Numbered from the stretch's first letter, positions 12,211 to 24,110 are shown. The stretch is DNA of 64,000 nucleotides from Sitta carolinensis (GCA_032173965.1 CM063283.1:113864687-113928686); one strand, 5' to 3'. The notes: a model not told the origin generated them from the letters alone. Program-made: numbers and translations.

Positions 12211-13086
12211 ATTTACATCACTTTTATTACTAACTTTTAAGCTTCCATTCCTAATTTATTTACATGATTCAAGGACTTTTTATCCTCAAAACAAACAAAA
12301 AAAAAGTTAATGCATTAAATAGCTGTTTCTATGCTTTTCTTCCTTAAGGGTGTTTTTTAATATTCAGTATTTTGCGCCTTCCTTTGGTGCTAAAGACCAG
12401 CTCAAGCAACAGAGTAAGTTGGGGTTTTTTCCCCTTAAATCAAATTAATTTTAACAGTAGGTGTTTTTTTTTTGCTGATTTAGTGTTAAATGTATAATAT
12501 TTCATACTTTATTCTGCCACTCATTTACGGGCAGTGACTTGCTGGACAACAAAACACCCGGAATTTTTGTGACACAGCCAGGAGTCTGTGGAAAGGGAGG
12601 GATTGGGAAGTTTTTTGGCGCTGCTTTGGCCCTGTGCCATTCCCAGACTCTTCCTGGCCCTACCATTTTCCACGACACGCTGGCTGAAAGATTTCTCTGA
12701 TTGGGATTTGCCGTCTCCTTTGCGTCACTTTTCCCTGATTTTCTTTCCACCTGTCGTGCACCGTTCCCGAGGGCGCCGAACAATCAGGTCCCTATTTTCC
12801 TGTCACGCACCTTGTGTGCCTGATTTTCCACGGGACTGAAGGCAAAATGTGCCCTTCTTTCTTTTTTTTTATCCTGTAAAATTCCTGGGGTTTGTTCCCG
12901 TTAGCTTGCAGTGCAGAGGGAGGTTTGGCGTTCCCAGTGGGAATTGAGTCGTAAAGGAAAGAGCCCCGTTCTGCAGAGCACTTAACCCGTGTTGGGCTCC
13001 AGTGGGAGATTGGATTTCCCTGCTGCTGGAAATTCCTGGACAAATCCCAGTTATCACGGGGACACAAATACAGCCTCGGAGCACCC
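12211..13086. other. Non-coding intronic stretch
   Basis: Mixed unique sequence, AT-rich at first and then, from about 12500 to 13080, with more CpG than its surroundings. A 46-nt open segment at 12376-12421 is flanked by acceptor-like and donor-like words but matches nothing known. No gene is called. Confidence 0.5.
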
Positions 13087-14214
13087 GTAAATGTGAGGGG
13101 AATCCTTCCTTAAATGTGAGGGGAATCATTCCTTAAATCTGGGGGGAATCCTTCCTTAAATGTGAGGGGAATCCTTCCTTAAATGTGAGGGGAATCCTTC
13201 CTTCAGTGTGAGGGGAATCCTTCCTTAAATGTGAGGGGAATCGTTCCTTAAATATGAGGGGAATTTTTCCTAAATCTGAAGGGAATCGTTCCTTAAATGT
13301 GAGGGGATTGTTTCTTCAATGTGAGGGGAATCCTTCCTTAAATGTGAGGGGAATCCTTCCTTAAATATGAGGGGAATTTTTCCTAAATCGAAGGGAATCG
13401 TTCCTTAAATGTGGGGGGAATCGTTCCTTAAATCTGGGGGAAATCGTTCCTTAAATGTGAGGGGATTGTTTCTTTAATGTGAGGGGAATCGTTCATAAAT
13501 CTGAAGGGAATTGTTCCTTAAATGTGAGGGGAATCATTCCTTAAATCTGACAGGAATCATTCCTTAAATGTGAGGGGAATCATTCCTAAATCTGAGGGGA
13601 ATCGTTCCTTAAATGTGAGGGGAATTTTTCCTAAAGCTGAAGGGAATTTTCCCTTAAATCTGAAGGGAATTGTTCCTTAAACCCGAGGGGAAGCATTCTT
13701 TAATCTGAGGGGAAATCTTCCTTTAATCTGAAGGGAATCATTCCTTAAATCTGACAGGAATCATTCCTTAAATCTGAGGAGACTCTCCCTTTAAATCTGA
13801 GGGGCATCATTCCTTAAATCTCAGGGCAGTCATTCCTTGAATGACTGAGAGGGATCTTTCTTTAAATCTGAGAGGAATTTTTCCTTAAATCTGAGGGGAA
13901 TTATTCTTTAAATCTGAGGGGAATCATTCCTTAAATCTGAGGTAAATCATTCCTTAAATCTGAGGTGAATTCTTACTTAAATCCGAAGGGATTGTTCCTT
14001 AAAGTGAGGAAAATTGTTCCTTTAATCTGAGGGAATCATTCCTTAAATCTGAGGGGAGTAATTCCTTTAATCTGAGGGGAATCATTCCTAAATTTGAGGG
14101 GAATCGTTCTTAAACGTGAGGGGAATATTCCCTTAAATCTGAGGAAAATTGTTCCTTTAATCTGAGGAGCAATTCCTTGAATCTGAGGGGAATTGTTCCT
14201 TAAATCTGAGAGGA
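13087..14214. repeat. Minisatellite, ~23-bp unit, about 1.1 kb
   Basis: The unit is built from TTCCTTAAATGTGAGGGG followed by AATC, repeated roughly 45-50 times. The left half mostly has the TGTGAGGGG form and the right half the TCTGAGGGG form, with growing divergence to the right. There are no unique spacers between units, so it is a tandem array and not a CRISPR. No long frame stays open. Confidence 0.95.
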
Positions 14215-14822
14215 AACCCTGGAAGGCTGCACGGTTAAAACAAGAGTGAGGGAATGGTCATGGCAGGGTTTCAGTCACATTTTGCTGGTTTGTTTTACAC
14301 GGTGCTTTCATGCCCTCATTTTAAAACAGGGATTTGGTAATAAAGTGAAAAAAATTGAGGGCTGAAGTTTCAAATCATCGCAGCTTTTTGAAGAGGAGGA
14401 TTAGCTTGAAGCATATGATACATGTAGCAGAATACAGTATGTCATAATAAAGATGATATCTTGTTATGAGTAATATTAAATGCAACGTATTATGTTTATA
14501 TTATTGCTGTTGGTTTGCTAATTCCATGGCTGTCAGTTTTGTTCTTGAATTGTAGCTTTTATTTTGGAAAAGGAAATTCTGCCTAAACTTAAACTGCCCA
14601 GAAGTACTCAGGGATTAATATTTGTACTTCATTGAGAGAATATCCTTGTGTTCATCAAACAGCCAACTTTGCCTTTTTACATGAGTTCACGTCAGAATAT
14701 AGTCTTAAATAAAGTCATGTGCTTCTAAAAATAATTCAAAAACCTCAAAACCAGGCATAAATCACTCTAGGACAGTGTATGGACTTAAAAAGGGCATGGC
14801 ATAGAAAAACTGGGTATGGTAT
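14215..14822. other. Non-coding intronic stretch
   Basis: AT-rich unique sequence between the 23-bp minisatellite and a CR1 cluster. Nothing coding or structured was seen. Confidence 0.55.
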
Positions 14823-15133
14823 TAATCATGTAATCATGGAGTGCTTTGGGTTGGAAGGGCTTTAAAACCCATCCCATTCCATCCCATCCCTGGCAGGGAT
14901 CCCTGCCCCTGTGCCAGGCTGCTCCAGCCCCAGTGTCCAGCCTGGCCTGGGGCACTGCCAGGGAGCCAGGGGCAGCCACAGCTGCTCTGGCAATTCCAGC
15001 CCAGCCCCTGCCAACCCTCTAGGGAGGAAATTCTTCCTAATATCTCACCTAAACCTATGATTTTTCAGTTTGAAACCATTCCCTGTGTCCTGTCCCTCCA
15101 GCCCTTGGAAATTGTCTCTCTCCAGGTTTCCTG
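14823..15133 (-). mobile_element. CR1 LINE 3' end, antisense
   Basis: The plus strand starts with a degenerate tail (AATCATGTAATCATGG), then TTTGGGTTGGAAGGGC, the CAGGCTGCTCCAGCCCCAGT block, GAGGAAATTCTTCCTAATAT and CAGTTTGAAACCATTCCC. These are the complements of the CR1 3' region in order. It is a little longer than most copies here and breaks off at 15133, where a second copy begins. Confidence 0.9.
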
Positions 15134-15312
15134 GATTGGAATTTGGGTTGGAAGGACATTAAAAATCATCCAGTGCCATCCCAGCCGTGGCAGGGACCCC
15201 TGCCCCTGTGCCAGGCTGCTCCAGCCCCAGTGTCCAGCCTGGCCTGGGCACTGCCAGGGATCCAGGGGCAGCCACAGCTGCTCCGGGCACCCTGGGCCAG
15301 GGCTGCTCACTA
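15134..15312 (-). mobile_element. CR1 LINE 3' end, antisense, abutting the previous copy
   Basis: It begins ATTTGGGTTGGAAGGACA and repeats the CAGGCTGCTCCAGCCCCAGT and GGGGCAGCCACAGCTGCT words of the copy just before it, in the same orientation. It lacks a clear ATTCTGTGA tail at the junction, so the second insertion probably lost its terminal octamers, or the pair arose by unequal exchange. Confidence 0.88.
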
Positions 15313-15552
15313 ATAATAGGATCAGATGATTCGACTTCTCCACATCCTAATTAACCTCATGGAGTTGCTTGAACCTTGGAAGAATCCTGGATTTATATTT
15401 TACCCCCAAACCTCTCCATTAGAATTGTTCTAATCATCAGACTGATAAAGGAATGTGTTGACAATGCTGCATTCGGATAAAACAGAATAATAGTTAGGCA
15501 TCCAAGTGATTTGATAATGTGTTTGATTTACAGATTGCTGCCCACAGTACGG

Positions 15553-15846
15553 ACAGGGGCTTTTGGAGAGGGACTTTTCACAAGGACAGGGCATGGCAGG
15601 ACAAGGGGGAATGGCCTTAAACTGAAGGAGGGCAGGGCTGGGTGGGATTGGGGGCAGGAATTGTTCCCTGGAGGGGCTGGAATTGCCAGAGCAGCTGGGC
15701 TGCCCTGGATCCCTGGCAGTGCCCAGGCCAGGCTGGACACTGGGGCTGGAGCAGCCTGGGGCAGGGGCAGGGGTCCCTGCCAGGACAGGGGTGGCACTGG
15801 ATGGGTTTGAGGTCATTCCAGCCCAAACCACTCTGGGATTCTGTGA
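15553..15846 (+). mobile_element. CR1 LINE 3' end, sense
   Basis: It runs from GGGGCTTTTGGAGAGGGA through GGACAAGGGGGAATGGCC, GGAGGGCAGGGCTGGGTGGG and the GGCCAGGCTGGACACTGGGG block to CATTCCAGCCCAAACCACTC and GGGATTCTGTGAA. All words are in CR1 sense order. The open frames seen on both strands, up to 141 codons, come from the element and are not genes. Confidence 0.92.
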
Positions 15847-17460
15847 AAGATCCAAAGAACTACAACCAAATGCAATTGCACAAATTCAGAATGATTCACT
15901 GGAGATTTCAGAGAAAAGAGCATGGTTAGATTTGTGAGAAACTCAAAAGTTACATCACAGTTATGCAGTTTGCACATCTCCATCTCTTTGCCCTTGTTAA
16001 GAAAAAAGAGAAAAAGGAATAAAAATCTGGATTTCCTGTGAATGGAAAGTAGGAACTGGGAAACAAACCATGGCTGCTTGGGAAGTCAGCACAGCACCTG
16101 TTCTGGTGTGATTAAGAGTAAATACACTGATTTTTGTTTATTCTTGTGCTGCCAGTCAGAAGAGAATGATTTAATTTCAGAATTAATTTGAAGTGCTTGT
16201 TTTCCAGAGCCAAAAGCTTTGAAAACTTGTGTAATTTCTAAGTTGAGCAGTAAACTTAGAAAATCCCACAGAATCTGAATTCTTGCCCTAAATCCCACTG
16301 GCCTAATTTATTTTCACTTATAGTCCTAGTTAAAATATTTTAAGAATCTGTTTGTATTCAAACGAGGGCTTGCATTTATCACACCTCATATCATTTGGCC
16401 TGAAATGTCACGGCCTGGAGAATGGTTTGTAAAAAAAAGTGAGGTTCCCCCACTGCAGCTTTGTGATCCCCAGGATTGCTATAAAATCCTGTACCTCATG
16501 TTGCTCTCCAGAAATTTACTGGCATTGTTCTTGTTGCTGAACTGTTAAACGTAGATGAACGTCCAGATTTATTTTTTTTTTTGTGAACTTGAACTGACAC
16601 TATTTTTACACTGTTTTTACTGATGATATTATCTTAGAAAAAAAAAATAGAAAAACCCCAAAAGTGTTTTACAGGATTTTTTTGCAAACCCGAAGCTCTC
16701 GTGGCTTGTTGCATTGAGGTGTTGTGGGATGCAGCTATGAAGTGTCCCATGGATATTTTTAATTGGATTTATGTTCAAGTGGAACATCAGGCTGCCCATC
16801 CACCGAGGAAGATGAAGAGGGAAAACTGGACAAGAAGAAAAGTAGGGAGATGGAGCTGAGACACAGGAAGGAGGAAATAAAAATTCAAGGGAAACAAATT
16901 TTTACTGGTTATTCTTAAGCAAATACTCCAAGTTTAATGTAAAATAAATGGGATGTAGGGAGATTGCAGTGTTAATGGAGGAACAATTGTTGTTAAAGCA
17001 CTAATCAAAGAATTAATGATCAAAAGCCCAAGACTCCCCTGTTCATTTGGCAGATTGTCAACTGAAATATAATTAGCTCAGTGTTGAGGTTGGATTTTTC
17101 TGAAGTTAAAGACTGGTAAGAATTCCAGTTAAGCACATGGTGGTTCCATTCCCAACTGATTTGTTTTAATTGGGAGGAAAGGGGAGCACCTTTATTCTGT
17201 TGACACTAAATAATAATTTTGCTTGTGCTCATAGCTGAATCTGCAAATGCTGATGTCCTGCTCTGCTGGTTTATTTTTAATCATCCTTTTAGTCTTTGAT
17301 ACAGTTATAATAATATTTAAATACTTCATCTGAAGCCCACAGATTGCTTGTATTTCCTGCTTTTGAAAATAGTTTACAACATATTACCTTGTACTTTCTG
17401 GATTAAAAAAGATATTCACTAAATTGCATCTGTTAAGTAGCAATAGAGAAACTTCAGAAT
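15847..17460. other. Non-coding intronic stretch
   Basis: AT-rich unique sequence with short T- and A-runs near 16570 and 16640. No splice-flanked coding segment, RNA gene or repeat array was recognised. Confidence 0.55.
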
Positions 17461-17520
17461 TGAGATGATCTTGAAGGCCCCTTCCAACCCAAACCATTCC
17501 ATGATTCTGTGATTTTATGA
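17461..17520 (+). mobile_element. CR1 LINE 3'-terminal fragment, sense
   Basis: Only the last 60 bp are present: GATGATCTTGAAGGCCCC, TTCCAACCCAAACCATTCC and then ATGATTCTGTGATTTTATGA. This is the most clearly preserved CR1 terminal word set in the window and shows the octamer series typical of the family. Confidence 0.88.
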
Positions 17521-17940
17521 TTTATTAGCAACAGATAATGTATAAACTCTGTCTGGAGAGCGGTGCCAGATGTGAGAGATAAAAGGAATTGCTGGTGGCC
17601 ACCTGCTTTAATGCACATTTCAGCTCTGCTGGGGTGGTTGATGTCACAGGGATTCATGGGAGCCAGAGTCATTGAAAGTCAGCAGACCATGGCAGGTTGG
17701 CCAGGAGTGATGCTTGGGGAATGCTGAGCTATCCATCTGTTGGAAAAACAGAACCATCACCTTCTGCCAAGGTTTTGAAGAGCAGCTGGGAGAGGATATT
17801 TGGGTTTTTCTTGTGGTAGGGAAGCACCAGAGAGCTTTGGGCGTGAAGGTGTTGGAAATTCAGGGCAGCACTGGGGCCGCAGCTGCTTTGCCTCTCTTGT
17901 TTTTATCTTAATATTTCTGTCTTTATATCAGTTTAGACTA
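17521..17940. other. Non-coding intronic stretch
   Basis: Unique sequence between two CR1 fragments. It has reading frames of about 65 codons on each strand but nothing recognisable in them. Confidence 0.5.
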
Positions 17941-18093
17941 AGAATCATTGAATTATAGAAGTATAAAGTTATGGCATGGTTTGGGTTTATCTATAGATGG
18001 TTTAAACACATCCAGTGCCAGCCCTGCCGTGGGCAGGGACCCCTCCCACTGTCCCAGGCTGCTCCAACCTGGTCTAGGACACTTCCAGGGGTA
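17941..18093 (-). mobile_element. CR1 LINE 3' end, antisense, diverged
   Basis: The tail is degenerate (AGAATCATTGAATTATAGAA), followed by GGCATGGTTTGGGTTTATC, the CATCCAGTGCCAGCCCTGCC word and CCCAGGCTGCTCCAACCTGG. The order and spacing match an antisense CR1 end. Divergence suggests an older insertion. Confidence 0.82.
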
Positions 18094-19399
18094 AAATTGT
18101 TTTATAATTTCTATTCTAGACAAGGTTTGCAAATGAATACTTAGATTTTGGGGACAGGAAAAAAGATGTTTTCTGTTTGTATTCTGTTTATGTCTATTCC
18201 CAGTATATTCCTGACACATTTCCAATTTTTACTGCTATCAGTATTTTTTATGTCCTTTTTTGTTGTTCTTGGTTTTAGTTACTTGGGTTTTTTTATTTGT
18301 CTGGTTTCATGTTTGAGATGGATAAAGTATGACTTCTTGTTGCTACAGCTTACTTAATTAGTACCAATTATTGAAACTAGAAATGACAGAACTTAAGTCT
18401 TTCCTTAAAAAAATTAAAATATTTTCTTGTTGAAATAATCCTGATATGACTTCCTGATAAGTAAACCCAGTGAATTAGAAGACATCAATTTTATTTCAGT
18501 TAGAAACTCAAATCTTGGCTTGCTTTACACTAGAAAAACCCCTTTTATCAGCTATGGTTTGCATAAATAGCAATTTAGGGGGTTTTTATCCCTTTTATAC
18601 AGAAATAGGAGTAGACAAGAAGAGGTACAGAAATGCCTTTTTGGGGTGTCTGCAGGAAGAGCTGTAAAACATGGTACACTTAGTGCTGATTGACTCACCA
18701 GAAACCAGAGAGGAAAAGGAACAGAGAAACCATTCACTCTGCAGAGTTTTACTCCAATTTTGGGGAGGAGGATGGAAGGACAAAGGAAGTACACGGGAGA
18801 AAAATGGAAATTCTTTTATTTTACAGAGTCCAGGTCAGTCACTAAGCAGATCCTGCTCCATTCAGGATGTCTGCAGGTTCTTCCAGACTCCTCTGGTTTT
18901 TATTCCAGCATGGCATGGACAGAGAAGTTCTTGTAGGAGTGTTTGGGAGCGCAGATAACTGGAATATTGGGATCCTAGCAAATATCCTGCTGTTTGTCTA
19001 ATGTGCTGTTTGGAGATTTCAACATTCAGAGAGAAAATTATTCACTGATGAATTATCTTTCACTGGGAATTGGGGAATAACTAGATAGAAACTGGAGCCC
19101 TTTCCCTGTGAGGAAAAAGGGAATATTCTCCAGTTGGCTGGGGCTGTAACAGGGGGTGTTGATGACAACAGAATTATATTGCTTTGGAGGGAAAATGGGA
19201 ATTTGCTGTGAGGCCTGAGTGTAATAAACTGGTGTGTGCCAACAGCAGAGGTTAAGAGGGGTGAAAATGTTCAGTTTTGATGCTGTGCCAAGCCAAGCAG
19301 GGAAATACTGTGAGCATGAAGCAAGTGAGATGGAATGTGTGAGATTGGAACCAAAATCCCAGCAAGTGACAATTCCTAAGGGTTGGAGTGTAGATGAGT
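18094..19399. other. Non-coding intronic stretch
   Basis: Unique AT-rich sequence up to the pyrimidine tract. Frames of 60-95 codons occur on both strands without resemblance to known proteins. Confidence 0.5.
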
Positions 19400-20210
19400 C
19401 CCTTCCTTCCTTCCTTCCTTCCTTCCGACCCTTCCTTCCTTCCTTCCGACCCTTCCGACCCTTCCGACCCTTCCTTCCGACCCTTCCTTCCTTCCTCCCT
19501 TCTCCTCCCTTCCTCCTCCTTCCCTTCCTTCCTTCCTCCCTCCTCCTCCCTTCCTTCCTTCCTCCTCCTCCTCCCTCCCTTCCTTCCTCCCTTCCTTCCT
19601 TCCTTCCTTCCTCCCTCCCTCCCTTCCTTCCTCCTTCCTTCCCTCCCTTCCCTTCCTTCCTCCTTCCTTCTCCTTCCTCTTCCTTCCTTCCTTCCTTCCT
19701 TCCTTCCTTCCTTTCCTTCCTTCCTTCTTCCTTCCTTCCTTCCTTCCTTCCTTCCTTCCTTCCTTCCTTCCTTCCTTCCTTCCTTCCTTCCTTCCTTCCT
19801 TCCTTCCTTCCTTCCTTCCTCCCTTCCTCCTCCCTCCTCCTCTCCCTCCTCCCTCCTCCCTCCCTCCCCTCCCTCCCTCCTCCCTCCCTCCCTCCCTCCC
19901 TCCCTCCCTCCCTCCCTCCCTCCCTCCCTCCCTCCCTCCTTCCTCCTCCTTCCTTCCTCCTTCCTTCCTTCCTTCCTTCCTTCCTTCCTTCCTTCCTTCC
20001 TTCCTTCCCTCCTTCCTTCCTTCCCTCCTTCCTTCCTTCCCTCCCTCCCTTCCTCCCTCCCTTCCTCCCTCCCTTCCTCCCTTCCTCCTGACCCTTCCTT
20101 CCGACCCTTCCTTCCTCTCCTTCCTCTCCTTCCTCTCCTTCCTCTCCTTCCTCTCCTTCCTCTCCTTCTCCTTTCCTTTTCCTCCTTTCCTTCCTCTTTC
20201 CCTCTTTTCT
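19400..20210. repeat. TTCC/CTCC polypyrimidine microsatellite, ~0.8 kb
   Basis: About 810 bp of the plus strand is almost entirely C and T. TTCC tetramers dominate at 19680-19820 and 19960-20040, CTCC tetramers at 19860-19940, and a TTCCTCTCC unit at 20111-20170. Purines occur only as GACCC interruptions, near 19427-19484 on the left and 20089-20106 on the right. Frames up to 395 codons on the minus strand and 292 on the plus strand are simple Lys/Arg/Glu/Gly or Pro/Ser/Leu/Phe readings of the repeat and are not genes. Confidence 0.97.
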
Positions 20211-21884
20211 ATCCCATCTCTCATGCCAGATGTTCCACATGCACTTTAGCCATGGCTCATAAACTGTGGTAACCCAAGATTTTCCAACATTTTAGATATA
20301 AATTTTCCTTTTATTTAACTGTTCTCTAATTCATGTCAGGAAGTCTTTCTACAAGCAAAGTGCTTATAACTTTTTTTATTAAAATCCTCTTTCTTTCAGT
20401 GTTTAAACACGCACTTCATCCACTTCTTTACAAAAATGCCTTCAAATGGTGTTTAAAAAAAAAAAAATGTGAACATGGGGGTTGCATTCACTGGGTCCAG
20501 AACCAAGTTCTCTTCATTACTTGGCTACATTTGCATTTATCTAATATCCAGCTAAACCTTCTTGGAAATAGGGATTATATTTTTTTACAGTGATGGTTAC
20601 TATACAAGGAAAGCCTAAGCTAAATTTAGATTACAAAGGATTAGATCAGAGATGAGTAAAATATATAAAAAAAATAACACCAAGAGTCCAACTGTGCTCT
20701 AATTCCTTTTGCGTTTTTCTTGTGCTGTGAGATGATTCAGATGAGTTTTTTATGCCTGTGTTTATGGATGCTGGCTCAGATGGAGTTGGTTGGAGATAAA
20801 ATTGGGGTATTTTTAGATGCACAGTGCTCCAGGCTCCCTGCTGGGGGCTGCCCAGAGGGGATGCCAGGCACTTTCTGCTGGGAATGCTCCTCCATCCTGC
20901 CTGGCTGGTGTCTTCCTCTATTTAGCAAAATTAAACACCAAATTTAAAAAAAAATGAAGTTTTGGCTCTTTGTACAAGCTTTGCCCACACAGTTATTAAA
21001 AATGCTTCATTGAGGTTGTGTATTTTGAAATACCCATTTTCTTTTCAAATCACAGACAAATTGTTTTGTTTTCAATCTGTCCTGTGCTCCAGTCTTTCTG
21101 AAGGTATTTTTTTGCTGGGTGATATTAAAATCACTTGTGGTGAACTCCTTGGCTTTATTTGGTTGTCTCAGGGTTAGGATTAAAAGCGTGAGAGACAATT
21201 TTTGTTTGGACTTGGGTGTTTATTAAAAATATCTATGTTACAGCTTTACTGATTGTGAGTGTTCTTACACACTAAGTTAACAGAGTAGAACTGGAATTTA
21301 GAGTTCTGTCTTCAAGGTAAATTACTCAATTATGAGATGCTAGTTAATATATTTTAAATTTTAATTCAAAAGCTAGCTACTTGTGTTTCACACTGCGGAT
21401 TTTTTAAATTAATCTCCCAAAATCACCCAAACTTGTGAAGAAGGAGAAGAGGGAGTGCTAACCTATGCTTTAAAACTTCCATCTTGTTCCATATGTATCA
21501 CTATATCCCAAAACCCTTAAATTCTAAATTTTTCACCCTGTGATTTAACACACTTCTATCCAACTCCACACTCACACTCTCAGTGCTCTCACTCAGTTTT
21601 GGGAGCCTTTCCCATGGTTTTAGGTCAATGCAGTGAATTTTGAGGATCCCTGTCAGCACAGAATCCTGAAATCCTCAGTGCCCAGAGCCCCCAGGAAGGT
21701 GCAGCGAGGTTTTGCCCACTCTGTGTTTGCACTTTTGTGTTCTGGCAGAGCTGAGGTGCAGTCTGCTTTTCAAGCCTGGAGTTTCTGAGTGTCTAAAGCT
21801 CCATTTTTCCTGATGTTTTAGGTTGCTGGAACCACTTTCCCAGGCAAAAGAACAAAACATCGGGATGGGTTTTGTAACAATAGT
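20211..21884. other. Non-coding intronic stretch
   Basis: Unique sequence with no recognised repeat. It contains short A-runs (near 20455-20467) and several frames of 60-90 codons without known similarity. Confidence 0.5.
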
Positions 21885-22120
21885 CATGTTTAGAATTCTT
21901 TCTGTAAGGGGGAATTGCTTTTGATGCCCCTCTGGTTTCAATGTGAGTGAAGGAGTTGTCTTTCATTTGCCAATCACAGTAGTCTGTAGAAAAAATGTAT
22001 AAAAAGGGAGCAATCCCTGACAATAAACAGAGTCAGATTCATTTCTCCAAGAGCTTTGGAGAAATTCCACAGAAGGTTTCATGTCCTGTTACTCACCCCA
22101 GTGACACTGAGATGCCTCAT
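21885..22120 (+). mobile_element. Possible solo LTR fragment
   Basis: Within 60 bp the plus strand has a CCAAT-type word (GCCAATCAC near 21969), a TATA box (TATAAAAAGG near 21996) and a polyadenylation signal (AATAAA at 22023). That compact order is normal for a retroviral U3/R junction. No TG...CA ends or target duplication could be fixed, so a chance arrangement remains possible. Confidence 0.3.
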
Positions 22121-24024
22121 TCTGCTTTCCAGGTTCCCAAACACCTTCAGCTCCTCCCCAGCTCAGCTCAGTGGCTCATCCCCACCTCAGTCCAAGCTGA
22201 TCCCTAAATGTGCTTTTCCCTCAGGAAGGGATGACCCCACACTTCACAGGGGTTTAGCTCTCCCCACACCGGTTCCTTTTATATTTTGGGTTTTTTTTCT
22301 CCTGTGTGCACACATTCTGGAGGATGGGGGATGCTGCTGGTGTTAATGGGGTGTGTGGTGCAGGCCCCTGATCTCAGCTGGGTTCGGTTTCACAAAATGG
22401 GAGCACCAAAAAATGGGGGTTTGTGTCCTCCCTGCCTTCCCCCAGCCTGGTTTGGAGCCCCAGCTGCAGGCAGATGCTCACACCGAAGGTTTGTGCTTCA
22501 AGCACAACCCAAGAAATTCTCAGGGCACCTTATTTGCTTCTGCTCAGGGGTTTTCTCCTTCAGCCTCAGCCCCTCCATAATCTGGGGGTGGAACTGCTGG
22601 GATTTGTCCCAATCTGCTGCCTGGATCCTGTTCCCTTAAATTTCCCCTTTTCTCTGGGCTGCTTCTCTGTCAGATCTCAGCTGGTGAGTGCAACCCATGG
22701 TGCAAGAGAAAATCCCTTCTGCTTCTGCTTGCTCACCTCTGTGGCCTCCAAATTTTATCACTACCTGCAAGAACCGATGATGAATTTATTTATTATTATG
22801 ATTTATGTTTTATTTTGCCCTTGCCATATCCATCTGATTATTATCTGATTATTCAGAGGTCCTGGTGTTGGTCTTGCACACCTTGTGTGAGTCCCTGACA
22901 AATGATCTGATCTCCTAAAAATAACAAAGGTCCTTGTCCTGTCCTTTGCATTTTTTGCTTTGTTTCTGAAATTCAAATCTTGCTTAACCCATTCTCCCTT
23001 TTTTTCCCCATCTAACTACAGATCCTAGTTTAAAACCTCCTTTTTAAGCAGTTCTAGGTGGAAGTGGACTCATAAATGAAGGCCAGAAATAGCACTGGCC
23101 ATGAAGTACTTGGTGTAATATTTTCTCTGAAATATCCCTGCTCATTTGTTTGTGTTTTCTTTGATTATTGACTCACAGAACTTCTTGTGGAGTGCTCTGT
23201 GTGGTTTTAAGGATAAAAAAAAAAAAAAAGTCGATTTTGGTACAGGAATGGGGCTTAAATTTTCCTGTCATATTTATATATATATAAAAATATTTTATTA
23301 CTAAATGTTTATTTATAAAAAATAAGAAATTCCCAAATTTGTTATTTCTGTCAATTTATAATTGTTTTAAACAGGCTCTAAGTAACCAAGTCAAAACTAC
23401 AGGGGTCTAGCTGTAAGTATAACTTCCCTAATGTGGGAATTTAACAATTTTCTTGAGTAATTTCTTCTTTCTTCTCCACATGCTTCATGACTTTGCATCC
23501 AGAACAAAAATCTGTATCTTCATTTTGTAGATACTGTGTTTTTGACAAATTCACCTATCCACAGGGCTTTAGAATGTGCTTACACTTGGGTATAGAAATT
23601 TGTGGTTGAGAGTTTTAAGAAGCTAAGGAGGTGAAGATTTCTGAAAGGAAGTATCTACCTCTAGCTAAAATTTAATCTTATGAAGTCGTTTTGTAATGTT
23701 TTAAGGCATTTTACTTACATTTATAGGACTAAGTCAATAAAAAAGTTTGTGCTCTGATGTTTTTATTTGAAAAAATTAAATTTAAATGTGCTTTGTTCCT
23801 TTCCCCTTTAGTTCCCATAACTCCCTGCATCGTTGGTTCAGCAAGGTTCATGATGGGCAAAAATTGAATTTTTTTGTCAGAGCTCTTTCTGTGTTTGTTG
23901 TGTTGTTATCCCTAAAAGTGTAGCATTAGAGGCACACAGTTAACTGTAACAATTTTTTTTACATCCTTTTTTTATTGCATTGGTCTCCTATGTTGATGCT
24001 GAATTCTGTCCCCATTCATCTGCT
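22121..24024. other. Non-coding intronic stretch
   Basis: Starts moderately GC-rich (22.1-22.7 kb) and becomes AT-rich. It has an A-run near 23216-23229 and a TA run near 23275-23290. Frames up to 141 codons near 22.4-22.8 kb show no domain or motif. Confidence 0.5.
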
Positions 24025-24110
24025 CAGCTCAGAAATTAAGTTTTGCACCTTTTAAACTGGATCTGAGAGTGAAGGAGAAGCAGTGCAATGTCAAGGTGGT
24101 TGTTTTCAAA
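24025..24110 (+). repeat. Dispersed repeat, copy A (inverted partner near 39.3 kb)
   Basis: The text AGCTCAGAAATTAAGTTTTG ... CTGAGAGTGAAGGAGAAG ... CAGTGCAATGTCAAGG recurs, reverse-complemented, at 39292-39374 with roughly 90% identity by eye over about 85 bp. It looks like a piece of an interspersed element. The family was not recognised. Confidence 0.7.

Noticed and set aside
12376..12421. 46-nt open segment between an acceptor-like TTTTTTAATATTCAG and a donor-like CAGAGTAAGT
   Set aside because: The short peptide (YFAPSFGAKDQLKQQ) does not fit the HLCS sequence expected after this intron. Such chance splice pairs are common in large introns.
13087..14214. Regular short repeats resembling a CRISPR array
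   Set aside because: Units abut without unique spacers, diverge steadily, and the DNA is from a vertebrate intron. It is a minisatellite.
14841..15329. 162-codon plus-strand frame
   Set aside because: It is the antisense reading of two abutting CR1 3' ends.
19053..20240. Open frames of 395 and 282 codons (minus) and 285 and 292 codons (plus)
   Set aside because: They read only the TTCC/CTCC tract as Arg/Lys/Glu/Gly or Ser/Pro/Leu/Phe. Purine- or pyrimidine-only DNA rarely forms stop codons, so length is no evidence.
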